Below are positions 1 to 10,344 of a stretch of 64,000 bases of DNA, in pieces. A program made the position numbers and the translations under genes. Each line of letters opens with the position of its first letter. The stretch's first letter is position 1. The stretch covers positions 42,185,912 to 42,249,911 of the forward strand of contig CP136064.1 of the NCBI GenBank assembly GCA_032622095.1, in the 5' to 3' direction. The notes under the pieces were generated by a model. That model was given only the letters and a program-made list of their open reading frames with translations. It made no database searches and was not told the origin of the DNA. Origin of the DNA: Siphonodentalium dalli (taxonomy: Eukaryota; Mollusca; Scaphopoda; Gadilida; Siphonodentaliidae).

Positions 1-130
1 TTTCTATGATAGTAAATAACAGTATACTCTATAATTCAACATCAAAACTCTCATTTATGATCCCGATCATAGTAATTTACTATCGCCAAGGGATGGGTTA
101 ACATCTGTCGATTGTGATCGGCCTCTCGTT
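1..130 (+). mobile_element. PRL-E element, 3' end (pearl-like), cut by window start
   Basis: Matches the last ~130 bp of the elements ending at 39316 and 47868: GGGATGGGTTAACATCTG, then a hairpin (GTCGATTGTGATCGGC) and the terminal CCTCTCGTT. Confidence 0.7.
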
Positions 131-165
131 TACTGTAGATATATATGAGCTTGGTTGAAAAGGAA

Positions 166-224
166 TGACAATAAGCATGAGATTTTGTTAGTCATTCCTG
201 TACCAAACATGCTCCAGAAGGACT
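166..224 (+). repeat. 59-bp direct repeat, copy 1
   Basis: TGACAATAAGCATGAG... to AAGGACT recurs almost identically at 701-759. The first copy runs into a PAL-TA half, the second follows a PRL-E head. Origin unknown. Confidence 0.8.
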
Positions 225-328
225 ATGGCTTGTTGCCATTCATTGGAAAGCTTTTCCAACTAAATCCTGAAAAATTGCCCATAATTCTGCTGTGGTTAAG
301 GAGTCGATTATTCAGGGCATTACTGTAT
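224..328 (+). mobile_element. PAL-TA MITE, right half
   Basis: Right arm only, ending GGGCATTACTG|TA; the left arm is missing. See 18773-18980 for the family. Confidence 0.75.
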
Positions 329-462
329 ATGTTTGTTACCATGTCTCGCTCTAGTCTAAGCTTTGCTCGACAAAAACCTGCATGTGATATCGGATGTTCT
401 CGATGTTGGTTTACATGTACCGTACGTCGAAGATCTGTAAGTATTTACTCCTGTATCATAGT

Positions 463-575
463 TTAACCTTTCATGACAGGAGCTGTGCTAATGCAGCATT
501 AAAGACCCTGTGCCAGTGCATTCTCTTATATATGCGAGGCTCCCTATGGGAGACACAATACATTTGCACAGGGTT
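463..575 (+). mobile_element. PB-D piggyBac-like MITE, truncated
   Basis: Begins TTTAACCTTTCATGACAGG and carries the GCATTCTCTTATATATGCG hairpin. It is broken after GCACAGGGTTTT by a PRL-E head. Confidence 0.75.
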
Positions 576-700
576 TTTATGTTTACCCATACCATGTATG
601 GTAAACATAGTGTCGATGTCCGGATTGACCACTCGTTTTGCGTCCGTCTGTCTGTCTGTCCGTAGACACTTTACGCATGGTGCTATAACTCATATATTTT
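576..700 (+). mobile_element. PRL-E element, 5' head fragment
   Basis: Head hairpin ATGTTTACCCATACC...GGTAAACAT (579-608), then a GTCC/GTCT run and the start of a module. It is inserted in the T-run of a PB-D element. The rest is missing. Confidence 0.8.
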
Positions 701-759
701 TGACAATAAGCATGAGATTTTGTTAGTCATTCCTGTACCAAACATGCTCCAGAAGGACT
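701..759 (+). repeat. 59-bp direct repeat, copy 2
   Basis: Second copy of the repeat at 166-224. It follows directly on a truncated PRL-E head, so it may be a recombination scar. Confidence 0.8.
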
Positions 760-795
760 TGTGTTAATTCCTTATAAATTGTTCGTTAGACAGTC

Positions 796-1106
796 AGACC
801 TGAGTTTAGTGTGCCTGTTATTTGCAGAATGAGGTCCCCAGAGGGTGAATTTAGTGACACTATCCCGCATAGCATGCTAGCATCACCAAATTCAATCTCT
901 GGGGACCTCATTCTGCATGGCTTCATCTGCTATGGGAGACATTGACTCAGATTTAAGTTCCCAAATGGTGAATATTGTGATGTACACCCATTGGGAACCT
1001 CGATTATGCATTTTATCTTCTTCAAATTAGGGGATGTAGAAACTTCCCATAATGGAAAAAGTTACCTTATTCTGCAAATGATAGGCACACTAAACTCAGA
1101 CTTGCA
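796..1106 (+). mobile_element. HAT-B long-variant element
   Basis: Starts CTGAGTTTAGTGTGCCTG and ends AGGCACACTAAACTCAG. It holds the GAATGAGGTCCCCAGAGGG hairpin and the internal block with CCAAATGGTGAATATTGTG. The second hairpin is mostly deleted. Confidence 0.75.
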
Positions 1107-1152
1107 TGCAGTAGGTAGATTGGGTAGTTCTATGTGGGGATGGAAAGATAAC

Positions 1153-1632
1153 TGAGGGTATCACCCTCCCTCCCCCCTGAATCCTGAATACCAATTAATT
1201 TTGGGGGGTGAATCCTGAATACATGTTAAGAAATAATATGCGATAAATGACTTACAAATTGACTGTTTTAATATACCGGTTAATTAAAAGTTTGGAATTG
1301 GAACACAAATCAAATATAGTTTCCGAACGCTTTCCGGTTAACGACCGAAGAGACGCCGGTCGCGTTATGGGCGTTATGAGGCCGTTATGATACGATTAAT
1401 GATACTTTATGATGGCATGGTGGTCGAATATGCCCAAGAAGCTATTCTACCCACTCATTCATACAGATAACTAGCACAAAATATTATTTTGCGCCATCAA
1501 AACCTGTGTCCAAGATGTTTTGCTTGAACCCGAATACCAGTTAATTCGGGGGTATGAATCCCGCGTACGGCTTCAAAACACCCTGAATCCCGCGTACCGA
1601 AAAGGGGGGGGGGTGATATCATACCCTCATAA
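1153..1632. mobile_element. Inverted-repeat element with GAGGGTAT ends
   Basis: Ends TGAGGGTATCACCC and GATATCATACCCTCA are inverted. Poly-C (1168-1178) and poly-G (1604-1614) stretches face each other, and CTGAATCC-type units recur inside. No ORF. Superfamily not assigned. Confidence 0.4.
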
Positions 1633-1667
1633 CTGTAGAATCAAAAATGAAAGTGTGCAGTTTATGA

Positions 1668-1850
1668 ATTGTGTGCTGGACATTTGCAGAATGAGGTCAC
1701 CAGAAGAGTGAATTTAGTGATGTTACACTGCACAGTGGGCTAGCATCACTAAATTCATCCTCTGGGACATCATTCTACATGGCCTCATCTGTATGAGAGA
1801 CCAAGACATAGATTTAAGTTCTGAGATGGTGAGGATGGTGATGTACATGT
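1668..1850 (+). mobile_element. HAT-B long-variant fragment
   Basis: Diverged first hairpin (CATTTGCAGAATGAGGTCAC) plus the start of the internal block; the right half is lost. Confidence 0.6.
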
Positions 1851-1857
1851 ACAGGCT

Positions 1858-1914
1858 GGCACTGCTGCCCAGGTGAGTGTCATCAGGCAGCAGCTATGGT
1901 ATGTCCTCCTTAAT
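1858..1914 (+). repeat. Unclassified repeat with GGCAGCAG hairpin
   Basis: CAGGTGAGTGTCATCAGGCA and neighbouring bases recur in inverse orientation at 32226-32271. CTGCTGCC and GGCAGCAG can pair. Function unknown. Confidence 0.6.
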
Positions 1915-2039
1915 AGGCTAGGCGTCAGATGAGGTGGGGTGTCACCCGAGCCGGGAATTTATGGCACTATCATTTTCCTATAGGTGAACTATTGTAGTTC
2001 CGTGATCAGGATGTTGCATGGACCTAATAGGACGCTTTT

Positions 2040-2826
2040 TATACCCCCCGCAACGAAGTTAGGGGGGGTATACTGGAGTCAGCTTGTCCGTCCGTCCGTC
2101 CGTCGTCCGTCCGTCCGTCATCCGTCCGTGGACACAAATTTGTCCGGAGTTTTTCTCAGTAGTTTTTTGATCAATTTCCGTGAAACTTGGCACAGACATC
2201 AACCACCATGGGAACCTGTGCACCTGCGATTATGAAGTGGATTTTTTGGTGGAGTTATCCCCCCTATTTCGACTTAGAAATTTTTCGCAACATGTATACG
2301 TTTGTCCGAGCTTTTATTCCTACATTTTTCGGTCAATTTTTTTAAAACGTGGCACAGATATTTAGTACCATGGAAACTTGTGCACCTGCGATTATGACGT
2401 CTGTCCGACATTTTTTGGTGGAGTTATCCCCCTTTTTCGACTTAGAAACTTTTTTTGCAACATGCATAATTTTGTCCGAGCTTTTATTCCTACAATTTTC
2501 GGTCAATGTTTTTTAATCTTGGCACTGATATTTAGTACTATGGGAACCTGTGCACCTGCGATTATGACGTCTGTCCGACATAATTTGTGTGGAGTTATTC
2601 CCCTTTTTCGACTTATAATTTTTTTCGCAACATACATAATTTTGTCCAAGCTTTTATTCCTACATTTTTTGGTCAATAGGTTTAAGATTAGGATTATGGT
2701 TGTACACCTGCAATGGGACTGTTATTTGATTATTTTAACTAAATGTTTACTGACATGTGAAACATCTTAGTATTTTAAAAACAGGGGGGTATCCGTAGTC
2801 CCATTGGGACAGTCACACCTCTAGTT
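2040..2826 (+). mobile_element. PRL-H pearl-like element, complete
   Basis: Head hairpin ATACCCCCCGC...GGGGGGGTAT (2041-2075), a (GTCC)n run at 2089-2130, then about 3.5 tandem modules of roughly 170 bp. Each module has GTGCACCTGCGATTATG and the end motif CCCCTTTTTCGACTTAGAA. The tail has GGGGGGTATCC (complementary to the head), the hairpin GTCCCATTGGGAC and terminal ACCTCTAGTT. The left flank GGACCTAATAGGACGCTTTT also occurs uninterrupted at 7934-7956 (inverted), showing insertion at a T-run without duplication. Confidence 0.8.
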
Positions 2827-3570
2827 AATTTTATAGTCACTTGTATGTGGGTACCCGACACCAAATTGTGGTTATTTAACATATGTGGTGGATTCTGAAA
2901 ATTATCCATTTCACACTTGTGCAGCTTATTTCTCTCAATTTGAGTTCATTTCTCTTCAGCTATAGTCCCTCAAATATAATAAGGTTTAACATCCCACGTA
3001 TGTGATATTTGAGTGACGCTGGGGATCACGGGATGACGTCACATCTTATATTTTCATGACGATTCAGATAAATGCTCTTGATTCCTTCACTCTACAACTA
3101 AGAATGATCAACATATATATCAAAGTAATATACCAAAATGAAGGCTGATGATATATACATACGTCAGATAACACAGTTTTATAACTTCTTCAGTAATGTC
3201 CAAGTTTGACGGAAAAAACTTAACCCTCCCCCATTGCACGGGTATCATGTTAACTGGATGTCAGATATTTGGACAGCTTTAAGTTAATTAATGTGATTGG
3301 TTGATATTGGGTCTCCATAAATAATTGGAAAGACTTAACGTTATATATTGCACACTATGCCACGCCCCTTCATTACCAACCCCACCACCCCAAATTGTTG
3401 ACGAATATTCCTAGCAATATTGATATCAGAAGGGTCTTTTGTGTATTACTACGATTGGAAATAGGAATAACGTAGAGTCTGACATTGCACAGTTATATCG
3501 AAGTGACCGATACATGCTTTCATAGATACATTTATGTGAAAGAACAAAGTTCAACAAACATTATACCACA
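2827..3570. other. No feature recognised
   Basis: AT-rich, no repeat family of this window and no ORF of note. It forms the 3' flank of the broken gene. Confidence 0.5.
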
Positions 3571-3774
3571 TCAATCGAATTCTGCGCTGTCGCTTAAATT
3601 AGACTCGTCAATTCCGTCAACCTCGTCATCGCTTTCTACACAATCATCTGCCTCATCCTCATCAACTGCTTCACTCAATCCGCTATCGGTGATATCACAC
3701 AAAATGGATGAAATCTCACTCGGAAATGGTTCTGCAGTCCAATTAATCTGAAAATCAGCATTCCAATCATCAAG
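3571..3774 (-). pseudogene. Acidic C-terminal tail frame or last exon
   Basis: A second minus-strand frame, overlapping the end of the 497-codon ORF, contains TAEPFPSEISSILCDITDSG followed by a strongly Asp/Glu/Ser-rich stretch ending ESNLSDSAEFD and a TGA at 3571-3573. Just upstream the strand reads TGCTGATTTTCAG (AG at 3748-3749), a plausible splice acceptor. The tail may therefore be a last exon joined over a very short intron, or reached by frameshift. The + strand serine-rich ORF here is its shadow. Confidence 0.45.
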
Positions 3775-5219
3775 TCAAGTATATAAGCTGAAACACTGGT
3801 CGCACAAGGAAGTTTCTGAGTTTCGACATTTTCAAACGTGTGCGCGATACAATCGATAAGTTTACTTTTGGTTGTCTTCCGTCGTGTTCCATCTGGATGC
3901 GCCAAGCATGTAGGAACAGCACCTAAACAATAGCACAATGCTTTGTCTCTATCTACGGGACATTTTGCAGTGTCAGAGTACGCAAGAAGCTTGGCAAGAA
4001 CATCCCTCTCCATTGCAACTTCTCGGACTTTCAACTTATCGTTAGAGATAACCTTCACTTTACTGCTAGCAACCTTGAAAGTGAGAAATTTGACATGTTT
4101 GATTGGACTGAAGAAGGCATCACAGGTATCATTCGATGAGCACAGGGTGGTCAAAAAGTTGTCTGCCCTCTGTTTCCCGGAGACCGCACACTTGGTCACA
4201 GAGTCTGCTATATCGATGGATACTGGGGCCCCTGAGGACAAATTGTATAGTTTACATTCATCCCAGTCACTACTGAAAGGGTTAACGAATTCCTCGCGTA
4301 TTACGCGTAAGACATCCTGGACTTTTCTCTCTGAAAGGCTGATACGACTTGCTCTGCAGGAGTTATGAGGATTATCAATGGAACTCTGCAAACCAACTAC
4401 ATCATATAACATATCCTTCAATCTGGCCATTTGTGGTCTGTTGAGTACCCATTTTTCATAAGATCCATGGTTCCAGGCGAACTGCTTGATACCCCCCGGT
4501 ACCTTGGCACTACTGTTGAAGGTCTGCTCTCCTGCCTGGTCAGTAGGAACGCGACCCCCATTATGAGTACTACGACAGACTGACACACAGACATCCGTGA
4601 GCTCTCGGCAGCCGCTGGTAGCTAGCTTCTCTAATTGCCGAACATAGAATGTCCCATACCGCTCGTAGTTCACCTTATTAAGTGCAAAGAACAATGGTAA
4701 TGAAAGCTTCCATGCGTACATGCGTGCATTGAAATCGCGTTCCTTGATGGCTACATGGAGTATGTGCTGTATATCAACCACATCCAAAAACAACATCCAG
4801 AACTTTGCCGTAAGACCCAAACCTCCAGTCCTGATACATTCCCGAAATTTATCATATACCATAGTAAATTGCTTGACATCTGGATCATTCATCAGTTTAG
4901 TTTCATCTATTTGTGATGGGGTTGATGCCATTATAGTGAACATTGCATTAGGAATATGGACGTCTGGGGAGTATTGGGTGAATCTTTCGAACAGAAGTCT
5001 CTCCAAAGCATCCGCGAAGTGTTCATGGACCAGCCAGGCTCGGTTGTAATGTTTACCGTTCAACACTCCATTGAGACTGCCCGTCGCTAATAAACCAGAC
5101 TGGAATATTACATCTTCAAACCCACTGTCCTCGATTAGTTTGCCGAGAACACCAAAGTTTTCTTGCATTAAATGAAAGTCACCTAAATGAACGATAATAT
5201 TTTTGAACTCCTCCGGTTA
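3675..5219 (-). pseudogene. Main C-terminal ORF of the broken family protein
   Basis: There are 497 codons open from the ATG at 5168. Homology starts earlier, at PEEFKNIIVHLGDFHL immediately after a TAG-like break (a TAA at 5217-5219), and the same frame carries YGAASKVYQTVWN before that stop, so ATG 5168 is not a true start. Numbered from that ATG, recognisable family blocks are VLNGKHYNRA (35-44), FWMLFLDVVDI (123-133), ALNKVNYERYGTFYV (162-176), PTDQAGEQTFN (208-218), EKWVLNRPQMARL (238-250) and, near the end, AHPDGTRRKT. It is a helix-rich region with no assigned enzyme activity. The last 30 or so codons (after SVSAYILDLM) look like read-through of a different frame, see 3571-3774. Confidence 0.7.
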
Positions 5220-5241
5220 GTTCCAAACAGTCTGATAAACT

Positions 5242-5662
5242 TTAGACGCGGCACCATAGATAGCTTCCACGAGATACACCTTGAAGTATGTCTTGTGCCA
5301 TTGACTTTGCGACCAGAGGCATTCGGTCACTGACAGGATGTCCAGGTAGCTTGAATATACGACAGAAGAATGACACAAGTTCGGCGGGGGGGGAGGGGGG
5401 CGAGGGGGGGGGGGGGCTCCCTGTCTGCATCAGTGAGAGATTTTTCTGTGGGTGGCCAGGGTAGGTCGTGGCATTTGTCGACAAAGTCCAGCGCATTGCG
5501 TCGCAGCACCGCGGAAGCCTTCTTCAAAATGTCCTCATCATTTAGCAACATGACATCATCAGTCTAGAATGTTAGTGTTTCCGAACATATGAGGATTTGT
5601 GGTTGCTGTGGGTCGATAGTAGCAAACAGGATTCTATCACCATATGTCTCTTTCAGTCTTTT
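5242..5662 (-). pseudogene. Middle segment of the broken family protein, with stop and frameshift
   Basis: Directly after the TAA, the same frame continues KRLKETYGDRILFATIDPQQ, reaches a TAG at 5564-5566, then goes on with ATG at 5551 (MLLNDEDILKKASAVLRRNA). The frame breaks down in a run of C residues on this strand, complementary to the G tracts at 5384-5416. A second frame carries on with LVSFFCRIFKLPGHP and ends around SMAQDILQGVSRGSY. The AQD-----S-G motif is typical of this family just before a region that is not found here. The homopolymer shift could be an assembly error; the two stop codons are harder to explain that way. Confidence 0.6.
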
Positions 5663-6415
5663 TTAAAGCTTATGTCGGTAACGTCTGTCGCTGATACCAG
5701 AACACATCATATCATTTAGTTTGGCCATTGATATGCTCTGGTGTTGTTTGAGAATGTGATTGTCAACGAACGTGCACACCTCTGAGTACGAATCAACTGT
5801 TAACTCGTCCGTTGTCGAATCGTCCCCAACAGAATCAACACTGAGTGGACGCATGTACCCTTTATAACAAACATCATGCTTTCGGAACTCGCGTGCGATC
5901 AAGTCTTCAGAACCGATCCTTGCGATCATGTGCTCATCCTTGTGATGCAGTGCAGCACTCTTCATTGACAGCTCTGCAGTCTTGCACATAATATTTGACG
6001 GTATCTGTTTCTTTCTGTTGTGTGTTATCACCAGTTTGTCACATATTCCGCACTCCTCGGGAAAAAGATTGCCACGTGTTACCGTTGCCGACGTTGTGCT
6101 TTGTCGAAGACAATAACTGCCAGACTGAGATGGTTCCGTTACGATATTTGTATTTCTAACATGAGAAAACTTGGTGTAACATGAGCAATGATAACCATGT
6201 TTACTCGAGTCAAATCCCACTGGAGGTATCGAATCACACTGGGTTCGGTGCTTGTTCCCGTCGCCGTGCGCCAGAAGATTGTCTCTACATTCCAGAATCT
6301 TCTGGTAGCTGTCGTTTGTGAGTGGAGTTAGACTCATGCCTTTGGTTGTCAGTCCAGGATAATGAATAATGCACACTAGATGATCTTCGGTCTTCCTCTT
6401 TTTCGCATTTGACAT
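5663..6415 (-). pseudogene. N-terminal Cys/His-rich segment of the broken family protein
   Basis: This segment starts at the ATG on 6415-6413 (MSNAKKRKTEDHL), a basic, NLS-like beginning. An open frame extends to 6430, but the bases there read TGTCTTTTCAG, a good 3' splice site with AG at 6431-6430, so a short upstream exon is possible. Two Cys/His clusters are visible. The first runs from VCIIHYPG to GYHCSCYTKF. The second has CGICDK about 85 residues later and ends HDVCYKGYMRP. Paired 'H--CY--F' modules like these open the larger family and probably bind zinc. The frame stops with TAA at 5663-5665, but homologous sequence continues in the same frame beyond it. Confidence 0.7.
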
Positions 6416-6430
6416 ATTGTCTGTATTCAC

Positions 6431-8038
6431 TGAAAAGACAGAAGAACGACCTGATTAAAACTTAGAATTTTGAAAAACACACATAATATATACAAAACAT
6501 CAGCATTAAAGTGGCAACGTACACTGATGTGAGGTAAAATTGAGTTTTGCGCGAAAAGCGGTAAAATATGTCAAAAACGAGTGTAAGATGCCCCATTAAG
6601 AAAACAACACAATTGCATAATTTTGCATCATTCATCGATTTTAATGATTGAGAAATGTGTAAATGACCATGCACGTAACTCTTGTGCAATAGGCGCAAAT
6701 AAAACGGAATCGCATTCTTGTTTGCGTGACCAGGTAATATGCATTAATATTTCAGTAAAGGTTTTTTAATTAAGCCCCGGACAGATGCCGTACAGATGCG
6801 TGTATGGACGTACATCACGGATACACATGGAGTCCACTGTATTTCCCATTCGAAACCATTTGGGGTGGCCAGGTGGGGTTTAACAAAACATGTCCATTGT
6901 CCAAAGAAACGTGACTTAGACCGGGATTGACAAGATATTTTATTGTTATTCTGGCTTTCCGTAGTTTTGTAGAACAATCGAGGGTGACCTTAGAACTAAG
7001 TTGTCAACCTGAATTATTTTGGTTTATATTATCACGCTTGTATGCATGTTAGTGGGTAGCATGGGGCATGATGGGGGAGTTGTGGTATTATATGCTCTTG
7101 TAATTTAAATATAGATGTACTCACCTTGCTAAATGTTGAAGACTACCACAATCACGTTGTTTTGTTGAAACAAAACTTATCGATGACAATCCTGGAAATT
7201 TGATCACATCTGGGAATTTGATCACGTCACTCTTCAGTTCGTAATATCATGGAATTGACAAAATATTCACAGTCCTGAATATTGCGATGCAGGTATGTCT
7301 GGATTTCCCACGACATTTTGTGGAACGGGGGTGATGGTACATATCATCTGAATTGGGGTGTTTGGGCAAGGGGGGGGGGGGGTCAAATTTAACTTGAGGC
7401 CGTATGAGTTTTTCTGCTACTTTCAACAATGAGGCATCTCACAAGACATCCTGGACTTCATTTGCATGAAAATAAAGTCTCATAATGGAACTCTGGGCAT
7501 AAGTCCAATTTTTTGTTTTTGGGGGAGGGGTAGCATTTTCCTCATTATTCCACCCCAATAGGTCTCATGGACCAATATGAAGCGTCAGTTTGTAGTATAT
7601 TGGCATTAGTTTGCAATGATATAAACATCATAGAGGTATCTTTGCTAGATATTTTTTCAGAAGAATTGAATCGGATCACTTTGATTGAATCGAGGAGCAT
7701 TTACGGCAAGTGACATTTAGAACGAGATGACAACGTCACTCGATTGGCAGGCTTCTGCTAATTTCATCATATGTTTGGTTACTTGTCATCCTACCATCGC
7801 GAAAACTGATGAATATTGCACAATTTCTCATTTGAATGAGGGGTATAGGTGTGTTTTATAAAATAGGGGTATCCTAAATATATGCCTAATTTACAGCAGG
7901 GTAGCATCGGGATATCGACCATAAAACTAAAAAGCGTCCTATTAGGTCCGTGCTGGTATGTTCATAGGTGTGCTCATTCATGGAATCTGCTTGTATCCTG
8001 AATGAATAGCCATTCCTGGCTTCATTCTTAAACAACTA
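6431..8038. other. No gene recognised; simple tracts only
   Basis: Upstream flank of the broken gene. It holds a poly-G tract at 7370-7382 and a 20-bp match (7934-7956, inverted) to the left flank of the PRL-H element at 2040. No promoter could be identified. Confidence 0.5.
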
Positions 8039-8206
8039 CAGTAATGCCCTAAATAATCAACTCCTTAACCACAGCAGAATTATTGGTAATTTTTCAGGAA
8101 AGAGAGCTTTCCGATGAATGTCAACAAGCCATATTTCCGACTAAATCCTGAAAAATTACCAATAATTCTGCTGTGGTTAAGGAGTCGATTATTTAGGGCA
8201 TTACTG
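8039..8206. mobile_element. PAL-TA MITE, internally deleted
   Basis: Both ends intact and flanked by TA (CTA|CAGTAATGCCC ... GGGCATTACTG|TA). The inner part of the left arm is lost. Confidence 0.85.
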
Positions 8207-8221
8207 TATACATGTAAAGTG

Positions 8222-8362
8222 TACAGTGCAAGTCTGGAAATTATGTGTCTGACATTTGCAAAATGAGGTCCCCAGAGGGTGAATTTAGTGATGCTACCCC
8301 GCACAGCGAGCTAGCATCACCAAATTTCACCCACCGGCGACCTCATTCTCCTTGGGCCTCAT
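8222..8362 (+). mobile_element. HAT-B fragment (one hairpin)
   Basis: Contains GAGGTCCCCAGAGGGTGAAT and the inverted partner; the outer ends are diverged. Confidence 0.6.
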
Positions 8363-8542
8363 CTCCTGGAAGTATATACATTATGTATATATGTCTCAAA
8401 TAAACATTGTTTTAGTTACTTTTTCCTTTTGTTCAGTTTTATCCCCTGTTTAAAATCCAATTCCATGATAAGAATGACTCCACCGAGAAGAGTGTAGCCG
8501 CATTAACTTTTTTCAATGATTTGCTCAGGGTCGCATGTTACC

Positions 8543-8795
8543 AAGCCTTGAAATAGTGTATCTGTCATTTGCAGAATGAGGTCCCCAGAGGGTGAATTTA
8601 GTGATGCTACCCCGCATAGCGGGCTAGCATCACCAAATTCACCCTCTGGGGACCTCATTCTGCTTACACCTCAGCAGAATGAGGTCCCCAGAGGGTGAAT
8701 TTGGTGATGCTATCCCGCTATGCGGGGTAGCATCACTAAATTCACCCTCTGAGGACCTCATTCTGCAAATGACAGACACACTATTTCAAGGCTTG
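8543..8795. mobile_element. HAT-B MITE, complete
   Basis: Ends CAAGCCTTGAAATAG / CTATTTCAAGGCTTG. Two consecutive hairpins, each about 100 bp, are separated by CTTACACCTCAG. Flanks CATGTTAC and CATGTCAC form an 8-bp target duplication with one mismatch. Confidence 0.85.
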
Positions 8796-8814
8796 CATGT
8801 CACGTGCATTAGTT

Positions 8815-9470
8815 CAGTGATATTTTTATATTAATTAATTTAGCAGACAACCCGAGTCAGAACTTTTTTTAATCGGTCCTGTAACAGAGGTGAAAATCAG
8901 TGATCCGATTGACACCTCTGTAAGAGATTGGTCCCATGCAATCATGTAAAAGAGGTACGATTTGTACGAACATTTCACATTGTAACTCCGGTTTGGATCA
9001 TCAGATTCAGTTGTGCTTTGGTTTGGTGATAGTCCAGCTTGGGGCAAAGGATACTAGTCAACTACAGGTTTCGTCCATTTAATTATACCCGAGTTAATTA
9101 CGACCCTTGTTGGACTTAGACTTAGAAATTTGTGAATTTTGTGTCTGTACGAACATTTCACCTTGTAAATCGGATGTGGATCCGTGGATATGCTTCTTCT
9201 TTGTCATGGTGATAGCCCTGTTTTTGGGTTAAAGGATACCTACTTACTACGGGGTTCGTCCATTCATTTGAAGAGTTACGGCCCTTGCTGGACTTCAACA
9301 TTTTCACTCAACACAGACATTTTGCATTATAAGTCTTGTATTAATGATCCCACTTCAAATGCTAGTGGGATTAATTATTGATTAGCATCAATGAAATGAT
9401 TCAGTTTTTTGTCCATAGATATTGGTCAGATTTATTGACCTTGTTGGACTTAGAAGGAAAATATATTTCC
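8815..9470 (+). repeat. Degenerate pearl-like tandem modules
   Basis: About 2.5 units share ACGAACATTTCAC, GGTGATAG-CC, AAAGGATAC and the end GAGTTA-GACCCTTGTTGGACTTAGA. No head or tail hairpin recognised. Confidence 0.55.
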
Positions 9471-9530
9471 ATACATTTAGCATTGTTATCGACAGTTTGA
9501 TTTGAATATCTTTTGGCGTAGTGTTTGGCA

Positions 9531-9783
9531 CAAGCCTTGAAATAGTGTGTCTGTCATTTGTAGAATGAGGTCCCGAGAGGGTGAATTTAGTGATGCTACC
9601 CCGCATAGCGGGCTAGCGTCACCAAATTCACCCTCTGGGGACCTCATTCTGCTTACACCTCAGCAGAATGAGGTCCCCAGAGGGTGAATTTGGTGATGCT
9701 AGCCCACTATGCGGGTAGCATCACTAAATTCACCCTCTGAGGACCTCATTCTGCAAATGACAGACACACTATTTCAAGGCTTG
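9531..9783. mobile_element. HAT-B MITE, complete
   Basis: Same structure as 8543-8795, with perfect 8-bp flanking duplication GTTTGGCA. Confidence 0.88.
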
Positions 9784-9833
9784 GTTTGGCAATGTTTTAC
9801 ATCAGAATATAAACTTATATGGATGTGTTATTC

Positions 9834-9996
9834 AAGAAATTAATGTAGTGGGTGTGTGTTTTTTGGGGTATACAGTGCTGTGGTTGTTGGGGCACATTGT
9901 GTGAACCGCGAACTGGTTCGCACTAAATGTGTCCCAAAGACCACTGCACTTTATCCCCCAATGTTAACACACACACCCACTACATTCATTTCTGAT
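9834..9996. repeat. Foldback hairpin, ~160 bp
   Basis: TAATGTAGTGGGTGTGTG pairs with CACACACCCACTACATTCA. The arms extend inward through GTGCTGTGG/CCACTGCAC to a loop at GAACCGCGAACTGGTTCGC. Confidence 0.75.
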
Positions 9997-10344
9997 ATTT
10001 ATATAGCTTTTTGATGATTTATTCCCATATAACAGCTGAGTGTATTCTTATTTATTTTGATGCTAGCCCAGAAGCACATTAAGTCAGTCCAATATATGAT
10101 TTACAGGCACTTAGCAACGATAATGTGATCGATATAAATAACTGGCTTCAGATGCAATTCGGCTGAACTTTATTACACTCTCAGACTTGCATCATGACGG
10201 CTTTCTTTGTACTTATCACTATTATGTTAAAGATGTATTCAGGGTTCTAGACCCCCAGTTACAACAACATAAACAAATCTTAATTTAAAGATGGATTATC
10301 TCTTCATATAACAATTTTGAAACAGTTTCGTGGGTATAAAATAA

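Larger units (their letters stand above)
3571..6430 (-). pseudogene. Broken copy of a large uncharacterised metazoan protein family
   Basis: Read on the minus strand, four coding segments line up in order: 6415-5663, 5662-5242, 5219-about 3760, and an acidic tail at 3774-3571. Their motifs match, from memory, a family of roughly 1000-1600-residue proteins of unknown function. These are numerous in cnidarian, mollusc and fish genomes and resemble DUF6589-type proteins. I could not run a search to fix the Pfam name. In-frame stops lie at 5663-5665, 5564-5566 and 5217-5219. A frameshift falls in the C-rich tract near 5384-5416. Around 300 family residues appear to be missing between the second and third segments, and the usual C-terminal nuclease-like region is not seen. 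It could be a decaying transposon-borne gene or a damaged host paralogue. If the DGK gene starts before this window, it lies antisense inside an intron. Confidence 0.65.

Noticed and set aside
3485-3751. Serine-rich + strand ORF of 88 codons
   Set aside because: Exact antisense of the acidic tail frame (Asp/Glu codons read as Ser/Ile on the other strand), so treated as a shadow.
6462-6977. Two minus-strand ORFs upstream of the broken gene as a first exon
   Set aside because: No similarity to the family's start and no donor site that joins to the acceptor at 6431-6430 could be picked with confidence.
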